From: Desulfarculaceae bacterium
Lineage (GTDB): Bacteria; Desulfobacterota; Desulfarculia; Desulfarculales; Desulfarculaceae
NCBI GenBank assembly: GCA_020444545.1
Contig: JAHLKT010000004.1
Coordinates: forward strand, 650,336 to 714,335
Direction of reading: 5' to 3'
Length of the DNA: 64,000 nucleotides
Below the pieces are notes generated by a model. The model was given only the letters and a program-made list of their open reading frames with translations. It had not been told where the DNA came from and ran no database searches. Positions within the stretch are counted from its first letter, which is position 1, and the number at the start of each line of letters is the position of its first letter. Shown here piece by piece: positions 42,347-50,139 of this stretch. The position numbers and the translations under genes were made by a program.

Positions 42347-43810
42347 TCAGGCTTCCGGCTCCTTGAGCACCGGATGGCGCGCCGCCTCCACCTCGTCCAG
42401 GCGCCCCACCGGGGTGCTCAGGGGAGCGGCGTGCAGGGCCTCGGGGTCCTCCGCGGCCAGGTCGGCGATGCGGTTCATGGCCTGAACCAAGGCGTCCAGG
42501 TTCTCCTTGGCCTCGGTCTCGGTGGGCTCGATCATCAGCGCCTCCTTGACCGTGAGGGGGAAGTAGATCGTGGGCGGATGGAAGCCCGCGTCGATCAGGG
42601 CCTTGGCCACGTCCACGGCGCTCACCCCGTGCTCGGCCGCCTTGTCCGCCGCGCTGAACACCACCTCGTGCATGCAGGTCTTGTCAAAGGCCACCTGCCA
42701 CTTGGCGTCCAGTTGGGCCCGCAGGTAGTTGGCCGCCAGCACCGCATCCTCGCTCACTTCCTTGAGCCCCTCGCCGCCCAGGGCCAGGATGTAGGCGAAG
42801 GCCTTGAGGCACACCCCGAAGTTGCCGTAGAAGGGCGCCACGTAGCCGATGGACTTGGGGTGGTCGTAGTTGAGAAACAGGGTGCCGTCGGCGCGCATCT
42901 CCACCCGGGAGATGGGCAGATACTCGGCCAAATGCTCCACCACGCCCACCGGCCCGGCCCCGGGGCCGCCGCCGCCGTGGGGGGTGCCGAAGGTCTTGTG
43001 CAGGTTCAGGTGCACGATGTCGAAGCCCATCTCGCCGGGCTTGGCCATGCCCATGATGGCGTTGAGGTTGGCCCCGTCGTAGTACATCAGCGCGTCGGCC
43101 CGGTGGGCCGCCTCGGCGATCTCGGCGATGTGGGGGTTGAACAGGCCCACGGTGTTGGGGTTGGTCATCATCACCCCGGCCACCTGGTCGCTCAGCTTTT
43201 CCTTGAAGGCGGTGGGGTCCATGACCCCTCCCTTGGAGGGCACGGTGACCACCTCGTAGCCCGCGATGGCCGCGGAGGCGGGATTGGTGCCGTGGGCCGA
43301 GTCAGGCACCAGCACCACCGAGCGCTGGTTGCCCTTGTCGTTGTGATAGGCGGCCATGATCATGATGCCGGTAAGCTCGCCGTGGGCCCCGGCCAGGGGC
43401 TGCATGGTGAAGGCGTGCATCCCGGTGATGCGGTTGAGTAGCTGCTCCAGCTCGTGGATGACCCGCAGGGAGCCCTGGGCCAACAGGCCGCCGCGCCTAA
43501 GCTGGGGCAACAGGGGGTGCAGCCCGGCGAAGCCCGGCAAACGGCTAACCACCTCGGTGAACTTGGGGTTGTATTTCATGGTGCAGGAGCCCAGGGGATA
43601 GGTGCCCACGTCCACCCCGAAGTTCATGCGGCTGAGCTGGGTGTAGTGCCTGACCAGGTCGATCTCAGCCACCTCGGGCAGCTCGGCGGGTTGGGCGCGC
43701 CTGAGCTCGGGGGGCAGCTCGGTCAGGCGGCAGAAGCGCTCGTCCACCCGGGAGCAAGGCAGGGAGGCCCCGCGCCGTCCGGGGCGGCTTTTTTCGAAGA
43801 TGGTCTTCAC
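42347..43810 (-). CDS. gcvPB: Glycine dehydrogenase (decarboxylating) subunit 2
   Basis: 487 residues, the PLP-carrying half of split P-protein. PLP-Lys motif LNLHKTFGTPHGGGGPG, DSAHGTNPASAAIAGY and DGANLNAIMG. Decarboxylates glycine and passes aminomethyl to GcvH. Start overlaps the gcvPA stop by four bases (ATGA). The split form is typical of archaea, Firmicutes and several anaerobic proteobacterial lineages. Confidence 0.95.
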   Translation of the reverse strand: MKTIFEKSRPGRRGASLPCSRVDERFCRLTELPPELRRAQPAELPEVAEIDLVRHYTQLSRMNFGVDVGTYPLGSCTMKYNPKFTEVVSRLPGFAGLHPLLPQLRRGGLLAQGSLRVIHELEQLLNRITGMHAFTMQPLAGAHGELTGIMIMAAYHNDKGNQRSVVLVPDSAHGTNPASAAIAGYEVVTVPSKGGVMDPTAFKEKLSDQVAGVMMTNPNTVGLFNPHIAEIAEAAHRADALMYYDGANLNAIMGMAKPGEMGFDIVHLNLHKTFGTPHGGGGPGAGPVGVVEHLAEYLPISRVEMRADGTLFLNYDHPKSIGYVAPFYGNFGVCLKAFAYILALGGEGLKEVSEDAVLAANYLRAQLDAKWQVAFDKTCMHEVVFSAADKAAEHGVSAVDVAKALIDAGFHPPTIYFPLTVKEALMIEPTETEAKENLDALVQAMNRIADLAAEDPEALHAAPLSTPVGRLDEVEAARHPVLKEPEA

Positions 43811-45126
43811 AACACCGCCTCCAGTCCCTCGGCCAGATAGCCGATCTCCTCCTTGGAGCGCTTCTCGGTCACCGCCACCAGGAGGTTGTTGGCCTGGTCC
43901 GGGTAGTAGCGGCCCAGGGGGAAGCCCGCCGCGATGCCCTTGTCGATCATGCGGCTGACCACCATGCGGGCGTCCAGGGGCAGGCGCACCCGGAACTCGT
44001 TGAACCAGGGGCCCTCGTCCAGAAGCTGCACCCCGTCGATGGCCGTGAGGCGCTCGCGGGCATAGGCCGCCTGGGTCATGTTCAGCTCGGCCAGCTCCAC
44101 CAGGCCCTGTTTGCCCATGAGCCCCAGGAAGAGCACCGCGGCCAGGGCGCAGAGCGCCTCGTTGGAGCAGATGTTGCTCGTGGCCTTTTCACGGCGGATG
44201 TGCTGCTCGCGGGTTTGCAAGGTGAGGCAATAGCCCACCCGGCCCTGGGCGTCGTGGGTGCGGCCCACGATGCGGCCGGGCATGGTGCGCAGCAGCTTGT
44301 TGGTCACGGCCATGAAGCCTAGATAGGGCCCGCCGAAGCTCAGCGGCAGGCCCAGGGGCTGTCCCTCGCCCACCGCGATGTCCGCGCCCATCTCGGCCGG
44401 GGTCTTGGCCACGGCCAGGGCGATGGGATTGCAGCCCAGGATGCCCAGACCGCCGGCCTCGCGCACCATGGCGAAGTGCTGGCCATAGTCCCGGAGCACT
44501 CCGAAGAAATCGGGGTTTTGCAGGATGAGCCCGGCGGTGTCCTGGTCCAAGAGCCGCTCCAGCTCGGCCGGGTCGGAGACATCCGCCTCCACCAGCTCCA
44601 GGTGCAGGTTCACGGTGTAGCTTTTGAGCATGATGCGGTAGATGGGGCTCACGTTGTTGGCCACCAGGAGCTTCTTGCGCCGGGTCTTGCGCACCGCCAT
44701 CATGGCCGCCTCGTAGAGCGCGGTGCCCCCGTCATAGAGCGAGGCGTTGGCCGCGTCCAGGCCGGTGAGCCGGCAGATGGCGGTCTGGTACTCGAAGATG
44801 CTTTGCAGGGTGCCTTGGGACATCTCGGCCTGGTAGGGCGTATAGGCGGTGTAGAACTCGCCCCGGCTGATCAGGGCGTCCACCGCGGCCGGGATGTGGT
44901 GGTCGTAGAAGCCGCCGCCCAAAAAACACACCAGGCCGGAGGCGTTGAGCCCGGCCAGCTTGGCCAGGTACTGGCTCACCTCGGGCTCGCTGAGGCCCTG
45001 GGGCAGGTCCCACTGGCGGCAGCGCAGGTCTTCGGGGAGGCCCGCGAAAAGCTCGCCCACCGAGCCCAGGCCCAGGGCGGCCAGCATGTCCGCGCGGTCC
45101 TCGGGGGTGTGGGGGGTGAAGCGCAT
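43807..45126 (-). CDS. gcvPA: Glycine dehydrogenase (decarboxylating) subunit 1
   Basis: 439 residues, N-terminal half of split P-protein. Features: FLGGGFYDHHIPAAVDALISR, FYTAYTPYQAEMSQGTLQSIFEYQTAICRLTG, SLYDGGTALYEAAMMA. Forms the heterotetramer with GcvPB. Starts 3 bases after the gcvH stop. Confidence 0.95.
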   Translation of the reverse strand: MRFTPHTPEDRADMLAALGLGSVGELFAGLPEDLRCRQWDLPQGLSEPEVSQYLAKLAGLNASGLVCFLGGGFYDHHIPAAVDALISRGEFYTAYTPYQAEMSQGTLQSIFEYQTAICRLTGLDAANASLYDGGTALYEAAMMAVRKTRRKKLLVANNVSPIYRIMLKSYTVNLHLELVEADVSDPAELERLLDQDTAGLILQNPDFFGVLRDYGQHFAMVREAGGLGILGCNPIALAVAKTPAEMGADIAVGEGQPLGLPLSFGGPYLGFMAVTNKLLRTMPGRIVGRTHDAQGRVGYCLTLQTREQHIRREKATSNICSNEALCALAAVLFLGLMGKQGLVELAELNMTQAAYARERLTAIDGVQLLDEGPWFNEFRVRLPLDARMVVSRMIDKGIAAGFPLGRYYPDQANNLLVAVTEKRSKEEIGYLAEGLEAVL

Positions 45127-45129
45127 GTC

Positions 45130-45528
45130 TTACTCTCCGGTGCCCAGGAGCGCCGTGTAGGCCGCCGCGTCCATGAGCTTGGCCAGGCCCGCCTGGTCGA
45201 AGCCTTCCAGCTTGACCAGCCAACCCTCGCCGTAGCAGTCCTGGTTGATGAGCTGGGGCGCGTCCTCCAGGGCGCTGTTCACCTCGGCCACCGTGCCGGC
45301 CAGGGGCGCGTACACGTCGGCCGCGGTCTTCACCGACTCCACCACGCACATCTCGCCCATCTGCTCCAGCTCGGCCCCCATCTCGGGAAGCTCCACGTAG
45401 GTAATGTCGCCGAGCTGATCCTGGGCGTAATGGGTCAGCCCCACCACGGCCAGGCCGCCCTCGATCCGAACCCACTCATGCTCGCTGGTGTAGTGCAATC
45501 CCTCGGGAACCTGCATCGCGGCGCTCAC
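45130..45528 (-). CDS. gcvH: Glycine cleavage system H protein
   Basis: Lipoyl carrier of 132 residues. The lipoylated Lys is in VESVKTAADVYAPLAG (Lys67), with the N-terminal HYTSEHEWVRIE typical of the family. I take the GTG at 45528, which overlaps the gcvT stop and has GGAGG at ideal distance; an in-frame ATG four codons later (MQVPEGL) is the alternative. Confidence 0.94.
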   Translation of the reverse strand: MSAAMQVPEGLHYTSEHEWVRIEGGLAVVGLTHYAQDQLGDITYVELPEMGAELEQMGEMCVVESVKTAADVYAPLAGTVAEVNSALEDAPQLINQDCYGEGWLVKLEGFDQAGLAKLMDAAAYTALLGTGE

Positions 45529-46694
45529 ATCTCACCTCCCTCGAACTCAATCGGTTGCAGATAACGGCCGCTGGGGCGGGCAAAGGCTTTAACCACCCTG
45601 CCCGGCAGCACCCGCTTGCGGTAAACGATCTCCACCTGGTCGCCGGGCTCCAGGCCGCTGGGCAGCCGGGCCAGGCCCAGAGGCCTTACATAGCTATCCT
45701 CGCCGGGCGCTTCATCCGCGAAGCGCCAGGCGGGCACCGTGGTGGCGCTGGTCAGAGCGCCGATCTCCTCGCCGTCCTTAAGCACCGGCGAGCCCTCGCG
45801 CATCATGCCCTTGCTCAGAGCGGCCACCAAATACACCCGCTGGGGCAGGCCCTCGGCCTGGGCGGCCAGGGCCTGTTTGCCCATGAAATCTTCCCGCTCC
45901 GGCCCCAGGTCCACCCCCAGACGGGCGGTGGGCATCTCCATGATGGGGCGCTCCCGGCCGTACTCGTGGCCGTAGAGGGGCAGGGCCGCCTCCAGGCGCA
46001 GGGTGTCGCGCGCGCCCAGGCCCACCGGCACCACGCCGCGCGCGGCCCCGGCCTGGGCCAGGGCCTGCCAGACCTCGGCGGCTTGCTCCCAGGGCGGGAA
46101 AAGCTCGAAGCTCACCGGCTCGCCGGTGTAGCCGGTGCGCGAAACGTAGAGATCCACCCCGCCCAGGCGGTTGAAGCCGCCGTGGTTACGGCCCTGGGGC
46201 GGCAGGGGGTCGTCCAGCAGCCCGCCCAGCAGGTCCTCGCTGTCAGGCCCCTGCACGGCCAGCATGGCCAGGCGCGGGCTGATGTCCGCCAGCTCGGCGC
46301 CGTGCTGGTTGCGCTCGCTCAGCCAGGCCCAGGCGGCCTCGCGGTTGGCCGCGTTGACCACCAGCAGATAGCGCTCCGGCCCCTGGCAATAGAGGTAGGC
46401 GTCGTCGATGGGGCGGCCGTCGGGGTCGGAGATGAGGGTGTATTGGGCCCGGCCCGGGGCCAGCTTGCTTGCCCGGTTGGTGAGCAGGTCTTCCAGGAAA
46501 GGCAGCGCGCCCGGCCCGGAGACAGCGAAGCGGCCCATGTGGCTGATATCGAACAGGCCGCCGTGCTTGCGGGTGGCCAGGTGCTCGGCGATCACGCCGT
46601 CGGCGTAGGACACCGGTAGCTGCCAGCCGGCGAACTCCACCAGCTTGCCGCCGTGCGCGGCGTGCCAATCATATAAAGGCGTTTTTGAACTCAA
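45525..46694 (-). CDS. gcvT: Aminomethyltransferase (glycine cleavage T protein)
   Basis: 389 residues. Transfers the one-carbon unit from aminomethyl-GcvH to tetrahydrofolate. LYDWHAAHGGKLVEFAGWQLPV at the N-terminus (split by position 3-24), DISHMGRFAVSG, SRTGYTGEPVSFELF, LGARDTLRLEAALPLYGHE. The start is a TTG at 46694: family N-termini begin exactly here, AAAGGAA is 8 bases upstream, and the longer frame runs through the riboswitch. The start codon abuts a hairpin that may control translation. Confidence 0.93.
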   Translation of the reverse strand: MSSKTPLYDWHAAHGGKLVEFAGWQLPVSYADGVIAEHLATRKHGGLFDISHMGRFAVSGPGALPFLEDLLTNRASKLAPGRAQYTLISDPDGRPIDDAYLYCQGPERYLLVVNAANREAAWAWLSERNQHGAELADISPRLAMLAVQGPDSEDLLGGLLDDPLPPQGRNHGGFNRLGGVDLYVSRTGYTGEPVSFELFPPWEQAAEVWQALAQAGAARGVVPVGLGARDTLRLEAALPLYGHEYGRERPIMEMPTARLGVDLGPEREDFMGKQALAAQAEGLPQRVYLVAALSKGMMREGSPVLKDGEEIGALTSATTVPAWRFADEAPGEDSYVRPLGLARLPSGLEPGDQVEIVYRKRVLPGRVVKAFARPSGRYLQPIEFEGGEM

Positions 46695-46727
46695 GGCGGA
46701 AGTTCCTTTCCGCCACCCGGGGGGCGG
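46695..46727 (-). promoter_or_regulatory. Expression platform of the glycine riboswitch: two exclusive hairpins at the gcvT start
   Basis: On the minus strand GGCGG (46714-46710) can pair with upstream CCGCC (46727-46723), or GGCGGAA (46714-46708) can pair with TTCCGCC (46701-46695), which abuts the TTG start codon and places the AGGAA ribosome site in the loop. The two structures exclude each other, which is what a translational switch needs. Confidence 0.55.
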
Positions 46728-46742
46728 CTGGATGCCGGGAAC

Positions 46743-46931
46743 CTCCTGTCGTGGGGCCTGAGAGATTCGCCCCTTGGGGGGCTTGCTCCTTCGGCGGCCG
46801 TGAGCCGGCTCTCTCCAGGAGTTTCGCTGTTTCAACGGTCCTTTTGCCTGAGAGTTTCGGCCCGCGCGGAGCCTTGCACCTTCGGCGGCCGCCCTGCCCC
46901 ACGCATCGGAACCGGCGGCGCTCTCCCGTTG
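46743..46931 (-). promoter_or_regulatory. Tandem glycine riboswitch
   Basis: Two aptamers read on the minus strand. Aptamer 1 (46931-46833) is closed by CAACGG/CCGTTG and has GGGAGAGC, GCCGCCGAAGGTGCAA and the hallmark CTCTCAGGCAAAAGGACC. Aptamer 2 (46821-46743) is closed by CTCCTG/CAGGAG and has GGAGAGAGC, GCCGCCGAAGGAGCAAGC and ATCTCTCAGGCCCC. The linker is 11 bases. It precedes gcvT by 48 bases, as expected for glycine-induced expression of the cleavage system. A 77-residue open frame across it is an artefact. Confidence 0.95.
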
Positions 46932-46954
46932 AAAAAACTATTCCTTACTTCTAA

Positions 46955-47398
46955 TCAAAGCACATATGGCACGTGCCAGTTCAAGTTTTTATAGACCACG
47001 AAGGTCTCGGTGGAGAGCACCTGGTCCACCTTGGCCACCTCCTGGGCATAGAACTCGGTGAGCCCGAACTTGTCGGTGAGGAGCACCGTGGCCAAGAGGT
47101 CGAAACGCCCGGTGACCACCGCCACCGAGACCACGCCCTTGAGCTCCTGGAACCTCTCGGCCCCGTCCACCAGCTTGGGGGTGCCCAGCTTGACCCCGAT
47201 GATCACCAGCATGTGGCCGTCGATCTTCTCGGGGTTCACCACCCCCTTGACCGCCAGCACGCCCTGCCCGGTGAGCTTGGCCAGCCGGGCGCGCACCGTG
47301 TTGACGGTGATGCCCAGGGCCTTGGCGACGACCCCCAGGGATTTGCGGCCATCCCTGAGGTGCCTGACGATCTCCAGGTTTATCTGGTCCATCTGCAC
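46955..47398 (-). CDS. Lrp/AsnC-family transcriptional regulator
   Basis: 147 residues. N-terminal HTH (INLEIVRHLRDGRKSLGVVAKALGITVNTVRARLAKL, seen over about 5-45) and C-terminal RAM ligand domain (VVSVAVVTGRFDLLATVLL). GTG start with GAGG 7 bases upstream. It ends only 23 bases before the first glycine aptamer on the same strand, so it may be co-transcribed with gcv and may sense glycine or another amino acid. Confidence 0.88.
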   Translation of the reverse strand: MQMDQINLEIVRHLRDGRKSLGVVAKALGITVNTVRARLAKLTGQGVLAVKGVVNPEKIDGHMLVIIGVKLGTPKLVDGAERFQELKGVVSVAVVTGRFDLLATVLLTDKFGLTEFYAQEVAKVDQVLSTETFVVYKNLNWHVPYVL

Positions 47399-47560
47399 GC
47401 GCTCGCCTCGCTAACCGGGCCTGGCCTTGCCGGGCCTGCTCACTTCCCTTCCGAGTTTGGCGGGAATTGCCATATTTGTCAATTTATTTTTTAATTAGTG
47501 CGTATTTTAGTAGTTAATATAGTTTTTATTGCCAAATAGCGACTTTTGCCGCTAGCCGCA
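47399..47560 (-). promoter_or_regulatory. AT-rich upstream region of the lrp-type gene
   Basis: The stretch 47470-47530 is strikingly AT-rich compared with the surroundings. A TTGACA-like box is read on the minus strand at 47482-47477, but no good -10 follows at standard spacing. Likely promoter/autoregulatory region for the Lrp-family gene. Confidence 0.35.
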
Positions 47561-47596
47561 AAGAAGAAGGGCCAGCCGTTGCCGGTTGGCCCTCTT
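47561..47596 (-). terminator. Rho-independent terminator after the glutaredoxin-radical SAM-like gene
   Basis: Eleven-pair stem, 47568-47578 with 47583-47593 (one G-T pair), four-base loop. On the minus strand it is followed by TTCTTCTTT. It lies 70 bases after the stop codon at 47662. Confidence 0.75.
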
Positions 47597-47661
47597 GCCA
47601 TCGCTTGAGGCCTGCGCCCGCGCCCCGGGCCGCGAGATGCGTCCCTTGGGTCCGCGCGAGC

Positions 47662-48489
47662 CTATTTCTCTATTTCAGCCTTCACCAAATGCGGCCGGGC
47701 CGCGGTGCGGTACTTGAACAGGGCGGTGGGCGGCATTGCCTCCTGGTCCTTGAGGCGCTCGTCCTCTGCCGCGGCGGGGTCGAACCCGGCCAGGAAGTAG
47801 GCGTGGGTCTTTTGGCCGGTAACCTGGGACACCCAGGCCGCCGCCGCGGCCACCTCCTCGGGAGTGAGCAGGCTTATCGCGCCATCCGCGCGCACCACCG
47901 GCCCCACCACGGTGCGGAGCATGAAATCACTAAAGCCGGGCAGCAAGGCCAGGGTCTTTTCCACCTCCTCCGGGGGTATCTCCGCGGCGGCGTAGAGCTC
48001 GGGCGGCCCCAGGAGGTTCATCACCACCTTGCTGGCCAGGCCCTCTTTTTGGCAGGCCTCCAAGATCGCCGGGTTGGCGCCGTTGGTGCTCAGCTGTATC
48101 TTGATCCCCCCGGCGCTCAGGTGGCGCAGCACGTCCAGGAAGTCCCCGGCCATCTCCGGGCTGCCGCCCGAAACCTCCAGCCCGTCGATCCAGCCGTGCA
48201 GCAGCCCGGTGCGCTTCACAAAGCCTTGCAGCCCGTTGCCGGAGCGGGCCCAGGCCATGATCTCGCCCACGCCCTGCACCACCCGCTCGCCGGTCCACAG
48301 GATGGGAAACTCCAGGCCCTCGGCCCCGCGATGAATCTCGGGGCGGTGCTGGCGGTAGAACTGGGTGAAGGCGTCGCGTCCCTCGCCCTTGATGTCCAGC
48401 TCGACCACGCCCATGCCCTGCTCGGCCAGATAGCTCTTGGCCACCTTGCAGCGCAGGCACCCAGGCGAAGTGTAGATGTCCAAATCCAT
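47662..48489 (-). CDS. Glutaredoxin domain fused to a radical-SAM-like domain lacking the cluster motif
   Basis: 275 residues. Residues 1-80 are a glutaredoxin/NrdH-like domain with active site CLRC (Cys11, Cys14) and FPILWTGERVVQGVGEI. Residues about 90-250 resemble the middle and end of a radical SAM TIM barrel of NrdG/pyruvate-lyase-activase type: IDGLEVSGGSPEMAGDFLDV (compare SGGEP) and KIQLSTNGANPAILEAC (compare the DTNG strand). The CxxxCxxC strand that should precede SGG is absent, replaced by the glutaredoxin domain. Only one other Cys is present. It may bind SAM or a thiol without radical chemistry, or be a scaffold. It follows the decayed ASST fragment by 14 bases. The radical SAM relationship is my reading from motifs and needs a profile search. 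Confidence 0.65.
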   Translation of the reverse strand: MDLDIYTSPGCLRCKVAKSYLAEQGMGVVELDIKGEGRDAFTQFYRQHRPEIHRGAEGLEFPILWTGERVVQGVGEIMAWARSGNGLQGFVKRTGLLHGWIDGLEVSGGSPEMAGDFLDVLRHLSAGGIKIQLSTNGANPAILEACQKEGLASKVVMNLLGPPELYAAAEIPPEEVEKTLALLPGFSDFMLRTVVGPVVRADGAISLLTPEEVAAAAAWVSQVTGQKTHAYFLAGFDPAAAEDERLKDQEAMPPTALFKYRTAARPHLVKAEIEK

Positions 48490-48503
48490 GGTTGTGCTCC
48501 TTG

Positions 48504-48722
48504 TCAATCCTGGTCCTGGCCGGAGACCACGCAAAGGGCCGAGGAGGGCTGGAAGGGGACCATGCCCTCCACCTCCACCTCGGGCGCGCCGCCGGCCGGA
48601 GACGCCCCGGGCGCCCGGAAGGTCTTGATGTCCATGCGCGCGTTGGGCGTCTCTTGGGGCTGCTCCAGTTGGGGTGTCCACTCATAAGGCACCCGATAAG
48701 CCCGGTATATCATGTTTTGGAG
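48504..48722 (-). pseudogene. C-terminal remnant of an arylsulfotransferase-like gene
   Basis: About 70 codons that align without gaps to the C-terminus of the protein at 35873-37309: both contain YRAYRVPYEW, then P-Q-E-P-ET, FR-PGA, GGA, EV-G-P-Q and LCVVS before the stop. Homology ends abruptly on the 5' side near 48722, and no propeller sequence is found beyond, so more than 400 residues are missing. The intact stop and conserved codons suggest recent loss. It probably once headed an operon with the glutaredoxin-radical SAM-like gene. Confidence 0.75.
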
Positions 48723-49098
48723 AAAGTTCTAGCCCCAGTGAGGCAGGGTTGTGTTTTACGAGACTCGGGCCAATAACCACGGCTTGCCCTTCGATCCTTG
48801 CAAGTCCTGCGTGGTTCCCCGGCCCGCGCATTTTTGGGGCGGCACTTGAAAGGCCGTGAAACCCCGCAATCCCGACTACAAATACGTTGTTTGCTTGCCA
48901 TGGGACAGGCATGGCAGAATTTTAATATAAGCCGCTTAATATTCAGAGGGGTTGCCATGAGAACCGCATCGATCAGGTGATGGAGAGCCTGAAGACCACG
49001 GCGGGCGGCCGCTAGGCGCGAAGCCATCCATGCACCTCCAGGCCGCTCCCGGTCCCTTGCCGGGGGCGGCCCTTCCTTGGACCTGACGGAGACGGATC
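48723..49098. other. Non-coding scar between the ASST remnant and the secreted HAD gene
   Basis: 376 bases with no intact gene and patchy, AT-richer composition (48900-48950). A short frame 48937-49015 (+) ending ENRIDQVMESLKTTAGGR looks like the 3' end of a lost gene and is followed by a terminator-like hairpin at 49041-49071. The pattern fits a deletion or rearrangement junction. Confidence 0.4.
49041..49071 (+). terminator. Terminator-like hairpin without strong U tract
   Basis: Twelve-pair stem, 49041-49052 with 49060-49071, seven-base loop, followed by CCTTCCTTGG. It could be the terminator of the lost gene whose 3' end seems to remain just upstream. It lies 27 bases before the HAD gene start. 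Confidence 0.45.
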
Positions 49099-50103
49099 AT
49101 GAAGCGAACCAAAAGCCTGGCCTTGGCCCTGATGCTGACGGCCATCCTCGCCCTCCCGGCCACGGCCGCCCTGGCCGCCGCCGACCCCCTGCCCTCCTGG
49201 CGCGACGGCGCGGCCAAACAGGCCATAACCGCCTTCGTGGGCAAGGTGATTGACAAGGGCGGGCCGGGCTACGTGCCCCCCGCCGAGCGCGTGGCGGTGT
49301 TCGACAACGACGGCACCCTCTGGGCCGAGCAGCCCATGTACGTGCAGTTCTTTTTTGCCCTGGACCGGCTAAAAGAATTGGCGCCTCAGCACCCGGAGTG
49401 GAAAAAGAGCCCGGCGGTGCGGGCGGCCCTGGCCGGGGACATGGCCAAGCTGGCCAAGCTGGGCAACAAGGGCATCTTGGAGATCGTGGGGCTGACCCAC
49501 GCCGGGCTCACCGGCGAGCAGATGCAGGCCCTGGCCAAGACCTGGCTGGGCACGGCGCGCAACCCCAAGACCAAGATGCTCTTCGCGCGGATGATCTATC
49601 AGCCCATGGTGGAGCTCCTGGCCTATCTCCGGACCCATGGGTTCAAGACCTTCATCGTCTCCGGCGGGGGGGTGGACTTCATCCGGGCCTTTTCCCCGCA
49701 CGCCTACGGGGTGCCGCCCTACCAGGTGATCGGCTCCAGCCTCAAGGGCAAGTTCGCGCTCAAAAGCGGCAAGGCCGAAGTGGTGCGCCTGCCCCAGGTG
49801 AACAGCATCGACGACGGGCCGGGCAAGCCGGTGAACATCGCCTTGCAGGTCGGCCTCCGGCCCATCATGGCGGTGGGCAACTCCGACGGCGATCTGGCCA
49901 TGCTGCAATGGACCGCCGCCGGGCCGGGCCCGCGCCTGATGATGCTGGTGCACCACGACGACGCGGCCCGGGAGTTCGCCTATGACCGCAAGTCCGCCGT
50001 GGGGCGTCTGGACAAGGCCCTGGACCAGGCCCGCAAGGACGGCTGGACCGTGGTCAGCATGAAAAACGATTTCGCCACGGTGTTCCCGTTGGACCAGAAA
50101 TGA
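49099..50103 (+). CDS. Secreted HAD-superfamily phosphatase
   Basis: 334 residues with Sec signal peptide (about 1-27, ALA-A). Phosphoserine-phosphatase-like HAD: motif I VAVFDNDGTLW (Asp69, Asp71), motif II KTFIVSGGGVDF, Lys in the LKSGKAEVVRL region, motif IV VGNSDGDLAML. Periplasmic, so it probably releases phosphate from organic phosphates, or acts on a cell-envelope substrate. Start has GGAGACGG upstream. Followed after 36 bases by the multiheme cytochrome gene on the same strand. Confidence 0.82.
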   Translation: MKRTKSLALALMLTAILALPATAALAAADPLPSWRDGAAKQAITAFVGKVIDKGGPGYVPPAERVAVFDNDGTLWAEQPMYVQFFFALDRLKELAPQHPEWKKSPAVRAALAGDMAKLAKLGNKGILEIVGLTHAGLTGEQMQALAKTWLGTARNPKTKMLFARMIYQPMVELLAYLRTHGFKTFIVSGGGVDFIRAFSPHAYGVPPYQVIGSSLKGKFALKSGKAEVVRLPQVNSIDDGPGKPVNIALQVGLRPIMAVGNSDGDLAMLQWTAAGPGPRLMMLVHHDDAAREFAYDRKSAVGRLDKALDQARKDGWTVVSMKNDFATVFPLDQK

Positions 50104-50139
50104 TCACGGCGCACCGGGCCACGGGGTTAGACTAAGCAA

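Noticed and set aside
46669..46902. 77-codon minus-strand frame over the riboswitch
   Set aside because: Its codons are the aptamer cores and expression platform; no protein-like composition.
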